A DNA stretch of 64,000 nt from Candidatus Brachybacter algidus (GCA_016711705.1 JADJSK010000013.1:389001-453000), one strand, 5' to 3'. Shown: positions 26,133-35,143, numbered from the stretch's first letter. A program made the numbers and translations. The notes: a model not told the origin generated them from the sequence alone.

Positions 26133-27421
26133 TTACCTCCTCTTAAACAAATCTCTTCCCGGGAAGATGCCACTCTCCAACAATTCCTCCTCGATGCGAA
26201 GTAATTGATTGTATTTAGCGATCCGGTCAGAACGAGATGCAGAACCTGTTTTGATTTGACCGGTATTCAATGCGACAGCCAGGTCAGCGATCGTTGTATC
26301 TTCTGTCTCGCCTGAACGGTGACTCATTACAGAATTAAAACCTGCTTTTGTAGCCATTTGAACTGCTTCAATTGTTTCTGTAAGCGTACCGATTTGATTC
26401 ACTTTGACAAGAATAGCATTGGCTGCTTGTTCTTTGATACCTCTGCTTAACCTTTCTGTATTGGTGACAAAAAGGTCATCTCCTACGATTTGTACTTTTT
26501 TACCAACATCAGCAGTGAGTTTTGTCCATGACTTCCAGTCATCCTCTGCAAGGCCATCTTCTATTGAACAAATCGGGTATTTTTTAACCCATTTTTTCCA
26601 ATAATCTACCATTTCATCACCGGAAAGTTTCTTTCCATCAGATTTTTTGAAGTGGTATACTTTATTTTTTCATCGTAGAATTCCGTTGCAGCAGCATCCA
26701 ATGCGATCATCACATCCTCGCCAGGAGTATAACCTGCTTTCTCTATCGCTGTTAATACCATTTCTATGGCTTCTTCATTTGATTTGATGTTGGGTGCAAA
26801 TCCACCTTCATCACCTACATTCGTGGAATATCCTTTATCCTTAAGAACGATTTTTAAATTGTGAAATATCTCAACACCCATTCTCAATGATTCAGAGAAA
26901 TATGGCGCTCCGATAGGCATGATCATAAATTCCTGAAAGTCAATGCTATTGTCAGCGTGGCTTCCACCATTCAAAATATTCATCATTGGTACAGGAAGTG
27001 TGCATGCATTGATACCTCCGATATAACGATAAAGTGGTTGACCGGATTCCATAGCAGCAGCTTTTGCTACAGCAAGAGAAACACCCAAGATGGCATTTGC
27101 TCCGAAATTTGCTTTATTTTTGGTACCATCGGCATCTCTCATCACCTGGTCTATCTCTCTTTGTTGAGAAACGTCCATGCCTACTACTTCCTCTCGGAGT
27201 TCATCATCAACATGTTTGCAAGCATTGATAACGCCTTTGCCAAGATATCTCTTTTTATCGTTATCTCTAAGTTCTACAGCCTCATGTTTGCCGGTAGATG
27301 CCCCGGATGGCACCGCAGCGCGACCTACAGCACCTTCTTCCGTTAATACTTCAACTTCTATGGTCGGGTTTCCACGTGAATCCAGGATTTCTCTTGATCT
27401 GATATCAACTATTGCACTCAT
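26133..27421 (-). pseudogene. eno: Enolase, interrupted by a one-base frameshift
   Basis: Glycolytic enolase (2-phosphoglycerate to phosphoenolpyruvate), cytosolic. The N-terminal part (27421 to about 26670) carries VDIRSREILDSRGNPTIEVE, the loop SGASTGKHEA and NGGSHADN. The C-terminal part (from about 26670 to 26133) carries SIEDGLAEDDW, DDLFVTN, KVNQIGTLTE and SHRSGETEDT. The frames are joined by adding one A to the six-A run (T-run 26665-26670 on the forward strand), which restores DEKNKVYHFKKSDGKKLSGD. All catalytic motifs are otherwise intact. Enolase is normally essential and single-copy, so a homopolymer sequencing error is more likely than a true loss. Confidence 0.9.
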
Positions 27422-27492
27422 TTTGCTATTTTTATTAAATTATAAAGTGAAAGTATGAAAAATTATCAGACTTTCCGAATACTTATTGTTAA

Positions 27493-28629
27493 TTAAACAC
27501 TAACCGCTGCTTCTTTATTTGAAAGGCTAGCGATCAATTGTACGAATTCATCGAATAAATAACGGCTATCAAATGGCCCGGGACTAGACTCCGGATGATA
27601 TTGCACTGAGAATACAGGTTTATTTAACCATTTCAATCCTTCTACACTATGGTCATTAAGATTGATGTGTGACGCCTGAACTTCCGACTCAAATGACTCG
27701 ATTGATGACCTGACAACGCCGAATCCATGATTCTGGCTGGTGATCTCACCAAGACCAGTATTGACATTCAATACCGGATGATTGATACCTCTATGCCCAT
27801 ACTTTAATTTTTCTGTCTGCATACCTTCTGCCAAAGCCAATAATTGATGCCCCAGACAGATACCAAATACAGCTTTGCCGGAAGCCATTATTTTTTTTGA
27901 AGTTTCGATGGCATAATCCATAGAAGCAGGATCGCCCGGGCCATTGGATAGAAAATAGCCGTCAGGATTCCAGGCTTGGACCGCTTCGAATTCAGATCTG
28001 GCAGGAAAGACCTTCATATAGCAACCTCGGGCAGCCAATGAATCAAGAATGTTTTGTTTGCATCCGTAATCCATCACAGCCACTTTGAAAGGTGCATTCG
28101 GATCTCCTGCGTAATATGATTCAGGAGTAGAAACGGCACTTGCCAGTTCGCAGCCGTCCATGGAAGGCACTTGCTGCAACAACCCTTTTAGTTTGTGCTC
28201 ATCCATCTCAGTGGAAGAAATAATGCAATTCATAGCACCTTTGCTTCTGATATGTCTTACAAGTGCTCTGGTATCTATATTGGAAATTCCAACAATTCCG
28301 TTTTCCTCCAGAAAATCCTGAAGAGAATTAGTCGCCAACTTTCTGGAGAAGAACTCAGAGAAATTTTTGACAATAAGCCCATTGATCTGGACTTTTCTCG
28401 ATTGATTTTCGTTGGATGCTGCACCGTAGTTGCCTATGTGCGCATTGGTCATGGTGATGATTTGTCCGGCATAAGAAGGATCTGTAAAGATCTCCTGATA
28501 ACCGGTCATTCCTGTGTTGAAGCAGATCTCTCCGGTCGTAATGCCGGCTTTGCCGATGGCATATCCTTCAAATTTTCTTCCGTCCGCTAGCAATAAGATG
28601 GCCTTTGGATTCTGTTCGTATGGTATCAT
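27493..28629 (-). CDS. carA: Carbamoyl-phosphate synthase small subunit
   Basis: 378 aa. The glutamine amidotransferase subunit that supplies ammonia to CarB for carbamoyl phosphate, the precursor of arginine and pyrimidines. The N-terminal CPSase domain (LADGRKFEGYAIG, GEICFNTGMTGYQEIFTDPS) is followed by a class I GATase with the nucleophile Cys in GICLGHQLLALAEG and the His-Glu pair in VQYHPESSPGP. Start at 28629 is supported by a TACTTTTG box 17 nt upstream. carB is not adjacent, a split common in Bacteroidota. Lies upstream of enolase on the same strand with a 71-nt gap. Confidence 0.97.
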   Translation of the reverse strand: MIPYEQNPKAILLLADGRKFEGYAIGKAGITTGEICFNTGMTGYQEIFTDPSYAGQIITMTNAHIGNYGAASNENQSRKVQINGLIVKNFSEFFSRKLATNSLQDFLEENGIVGISNIDTRALVRHIRSKGAMNCIISSTEMDEHKLKGLLQQVPSMDGCELASAVSTPESYYAGDPNAPFKVAVMDYGCKQNILDSLAARGCYMKVFPARSEFEAVQAWNPDGYFLSNGPGDPASMDYAIETSKKIMASGKAVFGICLGHQLLALAEGMQTEKLKYGHRGINHPVLNVNTGLGEITSQNHGFGVVRSSIESFESEVQASHINLNDHSVEGLKWLNKPVFSVQYHPESSPGPFDSRYLFDEFVQLIASLSNKEAAVSV

Positions 28630-28645
28630 TGGAAAAATTTGAACG

Positions 28646-28653
28646 CAAAAGTA
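28646..28653 (-). promoter_or_regulatory. Promoter -7 box of carA
   Basis: TACTTTTG on the reverse strand, a perfect TAnnTTTG match, 17 nt upstream of the ATG. No attenuator-like hairpin is seen between it and carA. Confidence 0.6.
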
Positions 28654-28717
28654 AGCATATAATCAGATATGCGATAAAAGATCTCAAATGTTTTGAAATA
28701 AATTGAGTGACCCTTCT

Positions 28718-29275
28718 TTAAATACGGTCCTTAATAATTAAGGCACTATCCTTGGGTATTCTATTTTTACTATCCCAGAAAGCACTAACATTGGTTATCT
28801 TCCATGAACTATCATGATAAATCATTAGCCGGCTTTCACGACTTACACCATAGACTGGCTTATCGGAATATTCATTGTACTGCACCCAGGTAAGGTATGC
28901 CGCAGTGTCAGATAAAAATCTTGTATGTATTTCTTTGCGAAAAAAACTGGGATGAATAACTGTCTCGCCACTTTTATAATATTTTTCGATCCAACTTTTT
29001 CCTTGTCGATCGATCGCATTCCAGCCCTGTGCAGAACTGAAACTCCCATCATCATTATTCCAGGTCTGACTACTTATGGTGTCATGCAACCAACAATTCT
29101 TCCATCCTTCATAGTTACTGGCATAGAAATAAGCAGTTTCATTATCGATCACATGCATAATGGAATCAGTTTGCGATGACCAATAACTTTTATCTTTAGC
29201 TTCCTTGCTAGAATTTTTTTCGTCCGAACAAGAAATAAATATAGTGATAGTTAAAAGAAGGAAAAGGAATTTCAT
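28718..29275 (-). CDS. Lipoprotein, possible SnoaL/NTF2-like fold
   Basis: 185 aa. Lipoprotein signal MKFLFLLLTITIFISC with the acylated Cys at 16, followed by an acidic/Ser-rich linker. The body (IDNETAYFYASNYEGWKNCW, AYLTWVQYNEYS, SRLMIYHDSSWKITNVSAFW) has the spacing of DUF4440/SnoaL-like ketosteroid-isomerase folds, but the match is by eye and catalysis cannot be claimed. Stands alone between carA and the ABC-F gene on the same strand; no promoter box of the standard form was found. Confidence 0.65.
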   Translation of the reverse strand: MKFLFLLLTITIFISCSDEKNSSKEAKDKSYWSSQTDSIMHVIDNETAYFYASNYEGWKNCWLHDTISSQTWNNDDGSFSSAQGWNAIDRQGKSWIEKYYKSGETVIHPSFFRKEIHTRFLSDTAAYLTWVQYNEYSDKPVYGVSRESRLMIYHDSSWKITNVSAFWDSKNRIPKDSALIIKDRI

Positions 29276-29436
29276 AGCCGAATTTTCAGCTAAGCTAATA
29301 ATTTAAAGGATAAAAACCAACAAGATTGGGTAAATTGACCAAAATAATTAACTACAATGAAATCACCAGAAATGAAGATATACATAATGAAAACAGAAAT
29401 CAAACACTAACTGCAATTGATATTGGATTAGATCGT

Positions 29437-31047
29437 CTATGCAGTCTGGAATTGATTTTTCTTCATCGCTAAATAATCTTCAAAACTTGCAAGACTTTCC
29501 TTGATCCCACTCGGTAAGATCTCAATGATCCTGTTGGACACAGTCTCCATCAATTGATGATCATGACTGTTGAAGATGATATTTCCCTTAAAATTCTTCA
29601 TCGCATCGTTCAATGTGATGATAGATTCAAGATCCAGGTGATTGGTAGGATCATCCAATAGCAATAAGTTTGGATGTGAAAGCATCATGCGTGAAAGCAT
29701 GCAACGTACTTTTTCTCCTCCACTTAATACACTCGTTTTCTTGAACACTTCTTCTCCTGAGAACAACATTCTACCTAAGAATCCACGGATAAACTGTTCG
29801 TCTTTTTCTTCTGAAAATTGTCTTAACCAATCTATCAAACTCATATCATGCACTCCTGTGAAAAATTCTGAATTATCATTCGGGAGGTAGGCATACTGGA
29901 TGGTCTGACCCCAGGCGATCGTCCCTGAATCTGGCTCTTCCTTACCGGAAATTACATCGAAAAAGGCTGTCATAGCAGCTGCCCGATCACAGATAATACC
30001 GACTTTTTCTCCTTCATTCAATTGGAAGTTGACCTTTTCAAAAAGCATAACGCCATTTTTATCTTTCTTGCTCAGATTGTCAACTTTAAGGATGATGTCA
30101 CCAGGCAGTCTGTCAGGAAGAAATGCGATAAATGGATATTTACGCGTGGAAGGCTTTATCTCGTCTAAATTGAGTTTTTCTAGTGCCTTTTTACGACTGG
30201 TAGCTTGTTTGGACTTGGATGCATTGGCGCTGAATCGCGCGATGAAATCCATTAGCTCCTGACGTTTATTTTCAACTTTTTTATTGTTTACATCTGTCTG
30301 ACGCTTCATGATCTGGCTGGTTTCATACCAGAAAGTATAGTTACCGGAGAAGATGTTGATGGCGCTGTAGTCAATGTCCACAACGTGTGTACACACCATA
30401 TCCAGGAAATACCTGTCGTGAGAAACTACAATAACTATATTTTTAAAATCTGCAAGGAAGTCAGACAACCAAGTTATCGTCAAAGCATCCAGGTCATTGG
30501 TAGGCTCATCCAATAATAAAATATCCGGATCACCGAATAGTGCCTGTGCAAGTAAGATCTTGATCTTATCCGGACCTCTCAGTTCGGACATATATTTGTG
30601 GTGTAGGACTGTTGGAATACCAAGATTGCTCAATAATTCTCCGGCATCACTTTCTGCGGTCCATCCGCCCATTTCACCGAATTCTGCTTCCAGGTCAGCA
30701 GCTTTTAAGCTTTCCGCTTCGGTCGCATCCGGATCCATGTAGATATTGTTCTTCTCGATCATGATGTCATACATCTTCTTATGACCCATGATGACTGTGT
30801 CGAGGACAGAATAATTGTCAAATTCCTGATGATTCTGGCGAAGAACTGCCATCCTTTTTCCTGGTTCGATATGAACGGTGCCGCGATTGGCCTGTATTTC
30901 GTTGGAAAGAATTTTTAGGAAAGTAGATTTACCGGCACCGTTGGCACCAATGACTCCGTAGCAATTGCCTTGCGTAAATTTGACATTGACATCTTCAAAA
31001 AGGATCCTCTTTCCGTATTGGAGTGCGAGGTTTTGGACTGTAATCAT
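29437..31047 (-). CDS. ABC-F family ATPase (YbiT-like)
   Basis: 536 aa, two ABC domains and no membrane segments: a cytosolic ribosome-associated ABC-F factor. Domain 1 has a normal Walker A (GANGAGKS, about 36-43) and Walker B (ILLLDEPTNDLD), but its signature reads LRGPDK instead of LSGGE. Domain 2 has no Walker A (IICDRAAAMTAFF), yet keeps LSGGEKVRCMLSRMML and a Walker B reading LLLLDDPTNHLD (Asp-Asp in place of Asp-Glu). Only one composite ATP site is therefore complete. From memory, Bacteroidota relatives share this asymmetry, so it is probably a subfamily trait. Promoter TACCTTTG lies 25 nt upstream. Confidence 0.92.
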   Translation of the reverse strand: MITVQNLALQYGKRILFEDVNVKFTQGNCYGVIGANGAGKSTFLKILSNEIQANRGTVHIEPGKRMAVLRQNHQEFDNYSVLDTVIMGHKKMYDIMIEKNNIYMDPDATEAESLKAADLEAEFGEMGGWTAESDAGELLSNLGIPTVLHHKYMSELRGPDKIKILLAQALFGDPDILLLDEPTNDLDALTITWLSDFLADFKNIVIVVSHDRYFLDMVCTHVVDIDYSAINIFSGNYTFWYETSQIMKRQTDVNNKKVENKRQELMDFIARFSANASKSKQATSRKKALEKLNLDEIKPSTRKYPFIAFLPDRLPGDIILKVDNLSKKDKNGVMLFEKVNFQLNEGEKVGIICDRAAAMTAFFDVISGKEEPDSGTIAWGQTIQYAYLPNDNSEFFTGVHDMSLIDWLRQFSEEKDEQFIRGFLGRMLFSGEEVFKKTSVLSGGEKVRCMLSRMMLSHPNLLLLDDPTNHLDLESIITLNDAMKNFKGNIIFNSHDHQLMETVSNRIIEILPSGIKESLASFEDYLAMKKNQFQTA

Positions 31048-31071
31048 GCTGAAATAAGGTTAAATTGGGCG

Positions 31072-31079
31072 CAAAGGTA
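31072..31079 (-). promoter_or_regulatory. Promoter -7 box of the ABC-F gene
   Basis: TACCTTTG on the reverse strand, a perfect TAnnTTTG match, 25 nt upstream of the ATG. Confidence 0.65.
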
Positions 31080-31088
31080 CGAAAAAAA

Positions 31089-31203
31089 AGAGTATTAAAG
31101 TATTGGAGTGGATAGTATTAGAGTATTAGAGTGGGGATAGAATTTGGGGCTAGAATACTCCTAACTCTGATACAGGTTAACTCCAATACTGATCAACTAT
31201 AAT
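31089..31203. repeat. Tandem 'gtattagag' words
   Basis: Words such as gagtatta, gtattggagtg, gtattagag and aatact fill the whole spacer; its right half contains the reverse complements (ctaactctgatac, ctccaatactgatc). The block can therefore fold on itself and ends directly at the transposase gene. Confidence 0.55.
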
Positions 31204-31208
31204 ACTTT

Positions 31209-31730
31209 CTAAAATCTATTTTCGTTCCATTTCTTCGGATTATTGATGATATAATTAGAAATGCTTTTAAATGCCCTTTCATCTCTGATAATTTCATCAT
31301 CATAACTTCTCAACCAAAGCTTTCCCATCTGCTGATTTTTTGATTTATATATTTCCAAACATCGACACGCCACGATTGATTTATATGCACTCATCATATC
31401 CGAAATGCTTGCTACACGGACAATCCTTGCGGTTGTCCCTGCGAGAACCGGAACGGTTTGCGCCCCTACCACCACGATGCCATGCAAATGATTGGGCATT
31501 ATTTGGAAAACATCGAAATCACAATGGGGATAACGGGCTTTTAATTCCGCCCATTCATCATGCGCTATTTGGCCGCATTCATTGAATTGCATTACACCAT
31601 TTATAACTTTACCAAAACGATGTCGCATTTCTTGGCAACAAATTGTAATAAAATATGCTCCCTCTCGGGAATAATCATTTCCTTTTAAACGTAAATCTTT
31701 ACGGTAAGGTAAATGTGGGTTGGTTCTCAT
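31209..31730 (-). CDS. REP-associated tyrosine transposase (RAYT)
   Basis: 173 aa. Y1/HUH single-strand transposase of the IS200-like REP-associated type. The HUH motif lies in MPNHLHGIVVV (His-Leu-His) and the catalytic Tyr in SISNYIINNPKKW. The N-terminus (YRKDLRLKGNDYSREGAYFITIC) and the WLRSYDDEIIRDE segment are typical of RAYTs. The gene is a single copy without flanking IS ends, as expected for a RAYT that acts on dispersed REP hairpins. Promoter TAAATTTG lies 23 nt upstream. A self-complementary repeat block abuts its 3' end. Confidence 0.88.
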   Translation of the reverse strand: MRTNPHLPYRKDLRLKGNDYSREGAYFITICCQEMRHRFGKVINGVMQFNECGQIAHDEWAELKARYPHCDFDVFQIMPNHLHGIVVVGAQTVPVLAGTTARIVRVASISDMMSAYKSIVACRCLEIYKSKNQQMGKLWLRSYDDEIIRDERAFKSISNYIINNPKKWNENRF

Positions 31731-31752
31731 CTTGGGTAGATTTGATTGAATA

Positions 31753-31760
31753 CAAATTTA
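31753..31760 (-). promoter_or_regulatory. Promoter -7 box of the RAYT gene
   Basis: TAAATTTG on the reverse strand, a perfect TAnnTTTG match, 23 nt upstream of the ATG. It lies in AT-rich text, so chance is possible. Confidence 0.45.
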
Positions 31761-31802
31761 AATTAATTTTCTTTAAATCTTACAATAAAGAGAAATTTTT
31801 TC

Positions 31803-32687
31803 TCAGTCCCGATATCTCTTCACCAAATCCCCATAAGCATCAATCCTTCGATCTCGCACAAATGGCCATATCCTTCGGACATTCTCACTGCGCGACAGAT
31901 CAATTTCGACAACCGTATTTTCTTCCTTTTCATCACTTCCGAGATGTAATAATTCACCTTGTGGTCCGGCAACAAAACTCTGTCCCCAGAATTGAATACC
32001 ATTTGTCACGTCTGTCCAGTCAGGTTCAAGGCCGACACGGTTTACGGTGATGACGGGAAGTCCGTTTGCCACAGCATGTCCTCGTTGAACGATCTGCCAG
32101 GCATCGTGCTGTCGATTTTTCTCTTCTTGAGTATCTGTACTTTCCCAGCCAATGGCAGTGGGATAGATCAATACTTCCGCTCCGGCAAGTGCCATGAGGC
32201 GAGCCGCTTCAGGGTACCATTGGTCCCAGCAAACGAGGACGCCAAGTTTGCCGACGCTTGTTTGCAATGGTTCGAAACCGATATCTCCCGGTGTGAAATA
32301 AAATTTCTCATAATAAGCGGGGTCATCAGGGATGTGCATCTTTCGATATTTGCCAACCATAGACCCGTTAGATTCGAAAACGACGGCTGTATTGTGGTAA
32401 ATGCCGGCAGCACGTCTTTCGAAAAGGGAAGTCACGAGCACCACATTGCATTCTTTTGCGATAGCAGAAAAAGCTTCAGTAGATGGTCCGGGAATGGTTT
32501 CAGCCAGATCAAACATATCGGTTTCTTCTGCCTGACAGAAATAAATTCCGGTGTGTAATTCCTGAAGGACGACCAGTTGAGCGCCATTGGCAGCACATAC
32601 GCGAATGCCGGCGATGCTTTTGGCGATGTTGTTATCACGGTTGCGGTCGCATGATTGTTGGACGAGGCCTACTTTGAGTATTGACAT
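31803..32687 (-). CDS. aguB: N-carbamoylputrescine amidase
   Basis: 294 aa, nitrilase-superfamily carbon-nitrogen hydrolase. It converts N-carbamoylputrescine to putrescine, CO2 and ammonia, the last step of the agmatine route to polyamines. The catalytic triad is recognisable: Glu in VVLQELHTGIYF, Lys in GKYRKMHIPDDP, Cys in LGVLVCWDQWYPEAAR. The His/Gly-rich FYFTPGD and the end RIWPFVRDRRIDAYGDL match plant and bacterial CPA. It follows aguA by 122 bp on the same strand, which supports the specific assignment over other nitrilases. Confidence 0.93.
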   Translation of the reverse strand: MSILKVGLVQQSCDRNRDNNIAKSIAGIRVCAANGAQLVVLQELHTGIYFCQAEETDMFDLAETIPGPSTEAFSAIAKECNVVLVTSLFERRAAGIYHNTAVVFESNGSMVGKYRKMHIPDDPAYYEKFYFTPGDIGFEPLQTSVGKLGVLVCWDQWYPEAARLMALAGAEVLIYPTAIGWESTDTQEEKNRQHDAWQIVQRGHAVANGLPVITVNRVGLEPDWTDVTNGIQFWGQSFVAGPQGELLHLGSDEKEENTVVEIDLSRSENVRRIWPFVRDRRIDAYGDLVKRYRD

Positions 32688-32730
32688 GATAGTTTTTTTA
32701 GACTATATAATTGTGAATTGGTCAAAGACT

Positions 32731-32755
32731 CCCCCTTGGCCCCCTCAAAAGGGGG
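32731..32755. repeat. Small GC-rich hairpin between aguA and aguB
   Basis: ccccc (32740-32744) pairs with ggggg (32751-32755) around tcaaaa; it is preceded by cccccttggc. The start 'ctcccccttggc' resembles the beginning of the repeats at 48721 and 49796. Confidence 0.4.
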
Positions 32756-32809
32756 ATATGTGGAAAATTTGATCCTTATTCTATCTAACATAAAGTTGCA
32801 AATTAATTA

Positions 32810-33835
32810 TTATTCGATAATCCCCTCTGGGAATTGCATGGTAATACAGTGCAGCGAACCATGTTGCAAAATAATCGAATTACAATCGATGGCGTGAATT
32901 TCTCTATCCGGAAAGCAGACTTTCATCGCTGCAATAGCTTTTTTATCCTTTTCTTCATCACCATATATCGGTAGTAACACTGCGTCATTTATGATCAAAA
33001 AATTGGCATAGGTAGCAGGAAGTCTGTGTCCGTCCTCATGATGATATCTGGCAGGCGCCATCGGAAGCGGTACTAAATTATACGGACTGCCATCTTCCTG
33101 AGTAAAACTCAATAACTGATCTTCCATCCTTTTTAAAGAATCATAATGTACGTCTTCAACATCATCACATTGAACATATGCGATCGTATCGGGTGAACAA
33201 AATCTGGCGAGTGTATCTATGTGAGAATCCGTGTCATCCCCTTCCAGATATCCATAGTCTAGCCATAGGATCCTATCAATACCCAATATTAATTTTAAAT
33301 AGGTCTCAAGGACGTTTTTTGTAAATTGAGGATTGCGGTTTGGACTGAGTAAACATTCAGTAGTTGTCAATAAGGTGCCAGCTCCATCACTTTCTAAGGC
33401 ACCACCTTCTAAATTGAGACCAAGTGATTGAACAGGAATGGACCCAAAAATACCTTGCTCTTTTAAACGTTTTGTGATCAGATTGTCTTTGTCTGCCGGA
33501 AATTTAAGTCCCCAGCCATTGAACATAAAATCCAGCAATAATGGTTGGCCATCATCAAGCACTGTGATAGCGCTGTGATCTCTTGCCCATGTGTCGTTGG
33601 AAGGTAATTCTATCAGGATCAGGTTTTTTTGGTTGGCATTTTTAAGTAAAGCGCCGACTTCTTCTACATTTTGACACACCACCAATGCTTTTTCGTAAAT
33701 AGTCACAATGCTAATGATCTCCACGAAGGTCGGAATGACTTTGTCCAAATCATCAGCCCAATCACTATCCTTGTGCGGGAAGGTAAAAGAGATCGCACTT
33801 TGAGGCGCCCATTCTGCCGGAAAAACTCTGTTCAT
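32810..33835 (-). CDS. aguA: Agmatine deiminase
   Basis: 341 aa, guanidino-group modifying enzyme fold. Hydrolyses agmatine to N-carbamoylputrescine and ammonia. Diagnostic segments: MNRVFPAEWAPQSAISFTFP at the start, the Asp/Arg pair in NDTWARDHSAI, NLEGGALESDG, the His in DDTDSHIDTLARF, and the nucleophilic Cys in ILQHGSLHCITMQFP. Length is typical. Upstream of aguB on the same strand, so the two genes make a complete agmatine-to-putrescine path. An arginine decarboxylase to supply agmatine is not in this window. Confidence 0.95.
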   Translation of the reverse strand: MNRVFPAEWAPQSAISFTFPHKDSDWADDLDKVIPTFVEIISIVTIYEKALVVCQNVEEVGALLKNANQKNLILIELPSNDTWARDHSAITVLDDGQPLLLDFMFNGWGLKFPADKDNLITKRLKEQGIFGSIPVQSLGLNLEGGALESDGAGTLLTTTECLLSPNRNPQFTKNVLETYLKLILGIDRILWLDYGYLEGDDTDSHIDTLARFCSPDTIAYVQCDDVEDVHYDSLKRMEDQLLSFTQEDGSPYNLVPLPMAPARYHHEDGHRLPATYANFLIINDAVLLPIYGDEEKDKKAIAAMKVCFPDREIHAIDCNSIILQHGSLHCITMQFPEGIIE

Positions 33836-33877
33836 TGAATATTAATATGATTGGAGGTATAAAGGTATATATAAATA

Positions 33878-35002
33878 TTAAATGAGGAAATTATCATAAT
33901 TACCGGGATGAATAAAATGCGTTTCGGCTTCCGGGTATGCGTTTGTAAATGATTTTGAAATTAAGCCTTTAGCTTTTTGATTCCACTTACATTCAAAAGC
34001 AGTAATTTTATTGTTTCCTACTTCTATTAGGTCAATTTCCTGTTGAGCCAAAGTTCTCCAGAAATACAGGTTTTTTTTCTGTTTTGTATTATTTAAGTAC
34101 TTCCTTCGTTCGCTAGCAAACCAATTTTCCCACAATTGTCCATTGTCGTTTCTTAGTTCAATTGAATTAAATTGATTGATTACAGCATTGCGCATACCAT
34201 TATCATAAAAATAAATTTTATTACTTTTTTTCAATTCGTTCCTAAGATTTCTGCTGAAGGCCGTCAAACGAAATACTATAAAAGATTTTTCCAGTAAATC
34301 AATATACCTTTCAACAGTCTCACTATTCAATCCACATAATTGCCCTAATTCATGGTAGCTTACTAATTGACCGATTTGTAATGCCAGGGCTTGAACAAGC
34401 TTTTCTAATTTATCAGGTTTTTGAATTCTCTCCCATGTCAATAGATCTTTGAATAAATAACTGTCTGATAATTCCCTTAATAGTTCTTCTTCCTGTCCCG
34501 GGTTATTGACGATTTCGGGATAGTAACCATAAATAAGCCGCTGACTTAATAGCCTTTTTTCTTCTAATAAACTTGTCTCTCCGACCATTTCTGCAAAAGA
34601 AATAGGATAAAGGTTGTATTCCCACTTTCTTCCTGTCAAAGGTTCATTTATCTTATTAGATAGCTCAAAAGCAGAGGATCCTGTTGCTATTACTTTTACA
34701 TTTTCCATGTTATCATAGATGAGTTTTATGCATAATCCTATATTTTCAATTCTTTGGGCTTTATCAATTATAATCGTTTTGTTAGACCCAATGATATTTT
34801 TTAAAAGAGTAGAAGTTGGGTCTTTTAGCATCGCTCTTATATCGGCCTCATCACCATTCCAATGCGCTACAGGGCTGTTTAACTCTTTTTGCATGAGTTT
34901 TAGTAATGTACTTTTGCCAACTTGTCGTGGACCTAAAATAATAATGACTTTTCTGTCTTTTAACTTTTCTGAAATAGTATATTGAAGAGTCCTTTTTATC
35001 AT
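33878..35002 (-). CDS. AAA ATPase with DUF4143 domain
   Basis: 374 aa. N-terminal AAA_14-type P-loop NTPase (Walker A GPRQVGKST, about 24-32) and C-terminal DUF4143 nuclease-like domain (LYFWRTLAQQEIDLIEVG, AFECKWN with a PD-(D/E)xK-like spacing). The Walker B normally reads IIIDEAQ; here it is IIIDKAQ, replacing the catalytic Glu by Lys. Such proteins are common, variable and often horizontally transferred; function is unproven. Three 32-bp iterons lie just upstream of the start. It may be an ATPase-weak variant, or the substitution may be an error. Confidence 0.85.
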   Translation of the reverse strand: MIKRTLQYTISEKLKDRKVIIILGPRQVGKSTLLKLMQKELNSPVAHWNGDEADIRAMLKDPTSTLLKNIIGSNKTIIIDKAQRIENIGLCIKLIYDNMENVKVIATGSSAFELSNKINEPLTGRKWEYNLYPISFAEMVGETSLLEEKRLLSQRLIYGYYPEIVNNPGQEEELLRELSDSYLFKDLLTWERIQKPDKLEKLVQALALQIGQLVSYHELGQLCGLNSETVERYIDLLEKSFIVFRLTAFSRNLRNELKKSNKIYFYDNGMRNAVINQFNSIELRNDNGQLWENWFASERRKYLNNTKQKKNLYFWRTLAQQEIDLIEVGNNKITAFECKWNQKAKGLISKSFTNAYPEAETHFIHPGNYDNFLI

Positions 35003-35028
35003 ATTTAGTTATTTATCCGGTAAACATG

Positions 35029-35102
35029 TTATTTTTCGGATCGAACCGTAAAATTAATACTTATTTTTCGGATTTGACAGAAAAATTAATACTTATTTTT
35101 CG
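35029..35102 (-). promoter_or_regulatory. Three 32-bp iterons upstream of the DUF4143 gene
   Basis: ttatttttcg occurs at 35029-35038, 35061-35070 and 35093-35102, spaced exactly 32 bp apart (about three helical turns). The last two copies extend to 20 identical bases, aaattaatacttatttttcg. They end 27 bp before the start codon, a suitable place for cooperative binding of a regulator. Confidence 0.65.
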
Positions 35103-35143
35103 ATTTTTAATTTAATCTATAAAGTTTCCCTCTCTTAAACAAA

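Noticed and set aside
26133..26612. A separate short enolase-like gene
   Set aside because: It is the exact C-terminal continuation of the upstream enolase after adding one base, not an independent gene.
31959..32677. Forward ORFs over aguB (up to 199 aa)
   Set aside because: They overlap the clear nitrilase-family gene antisense and have no recognisable domains.
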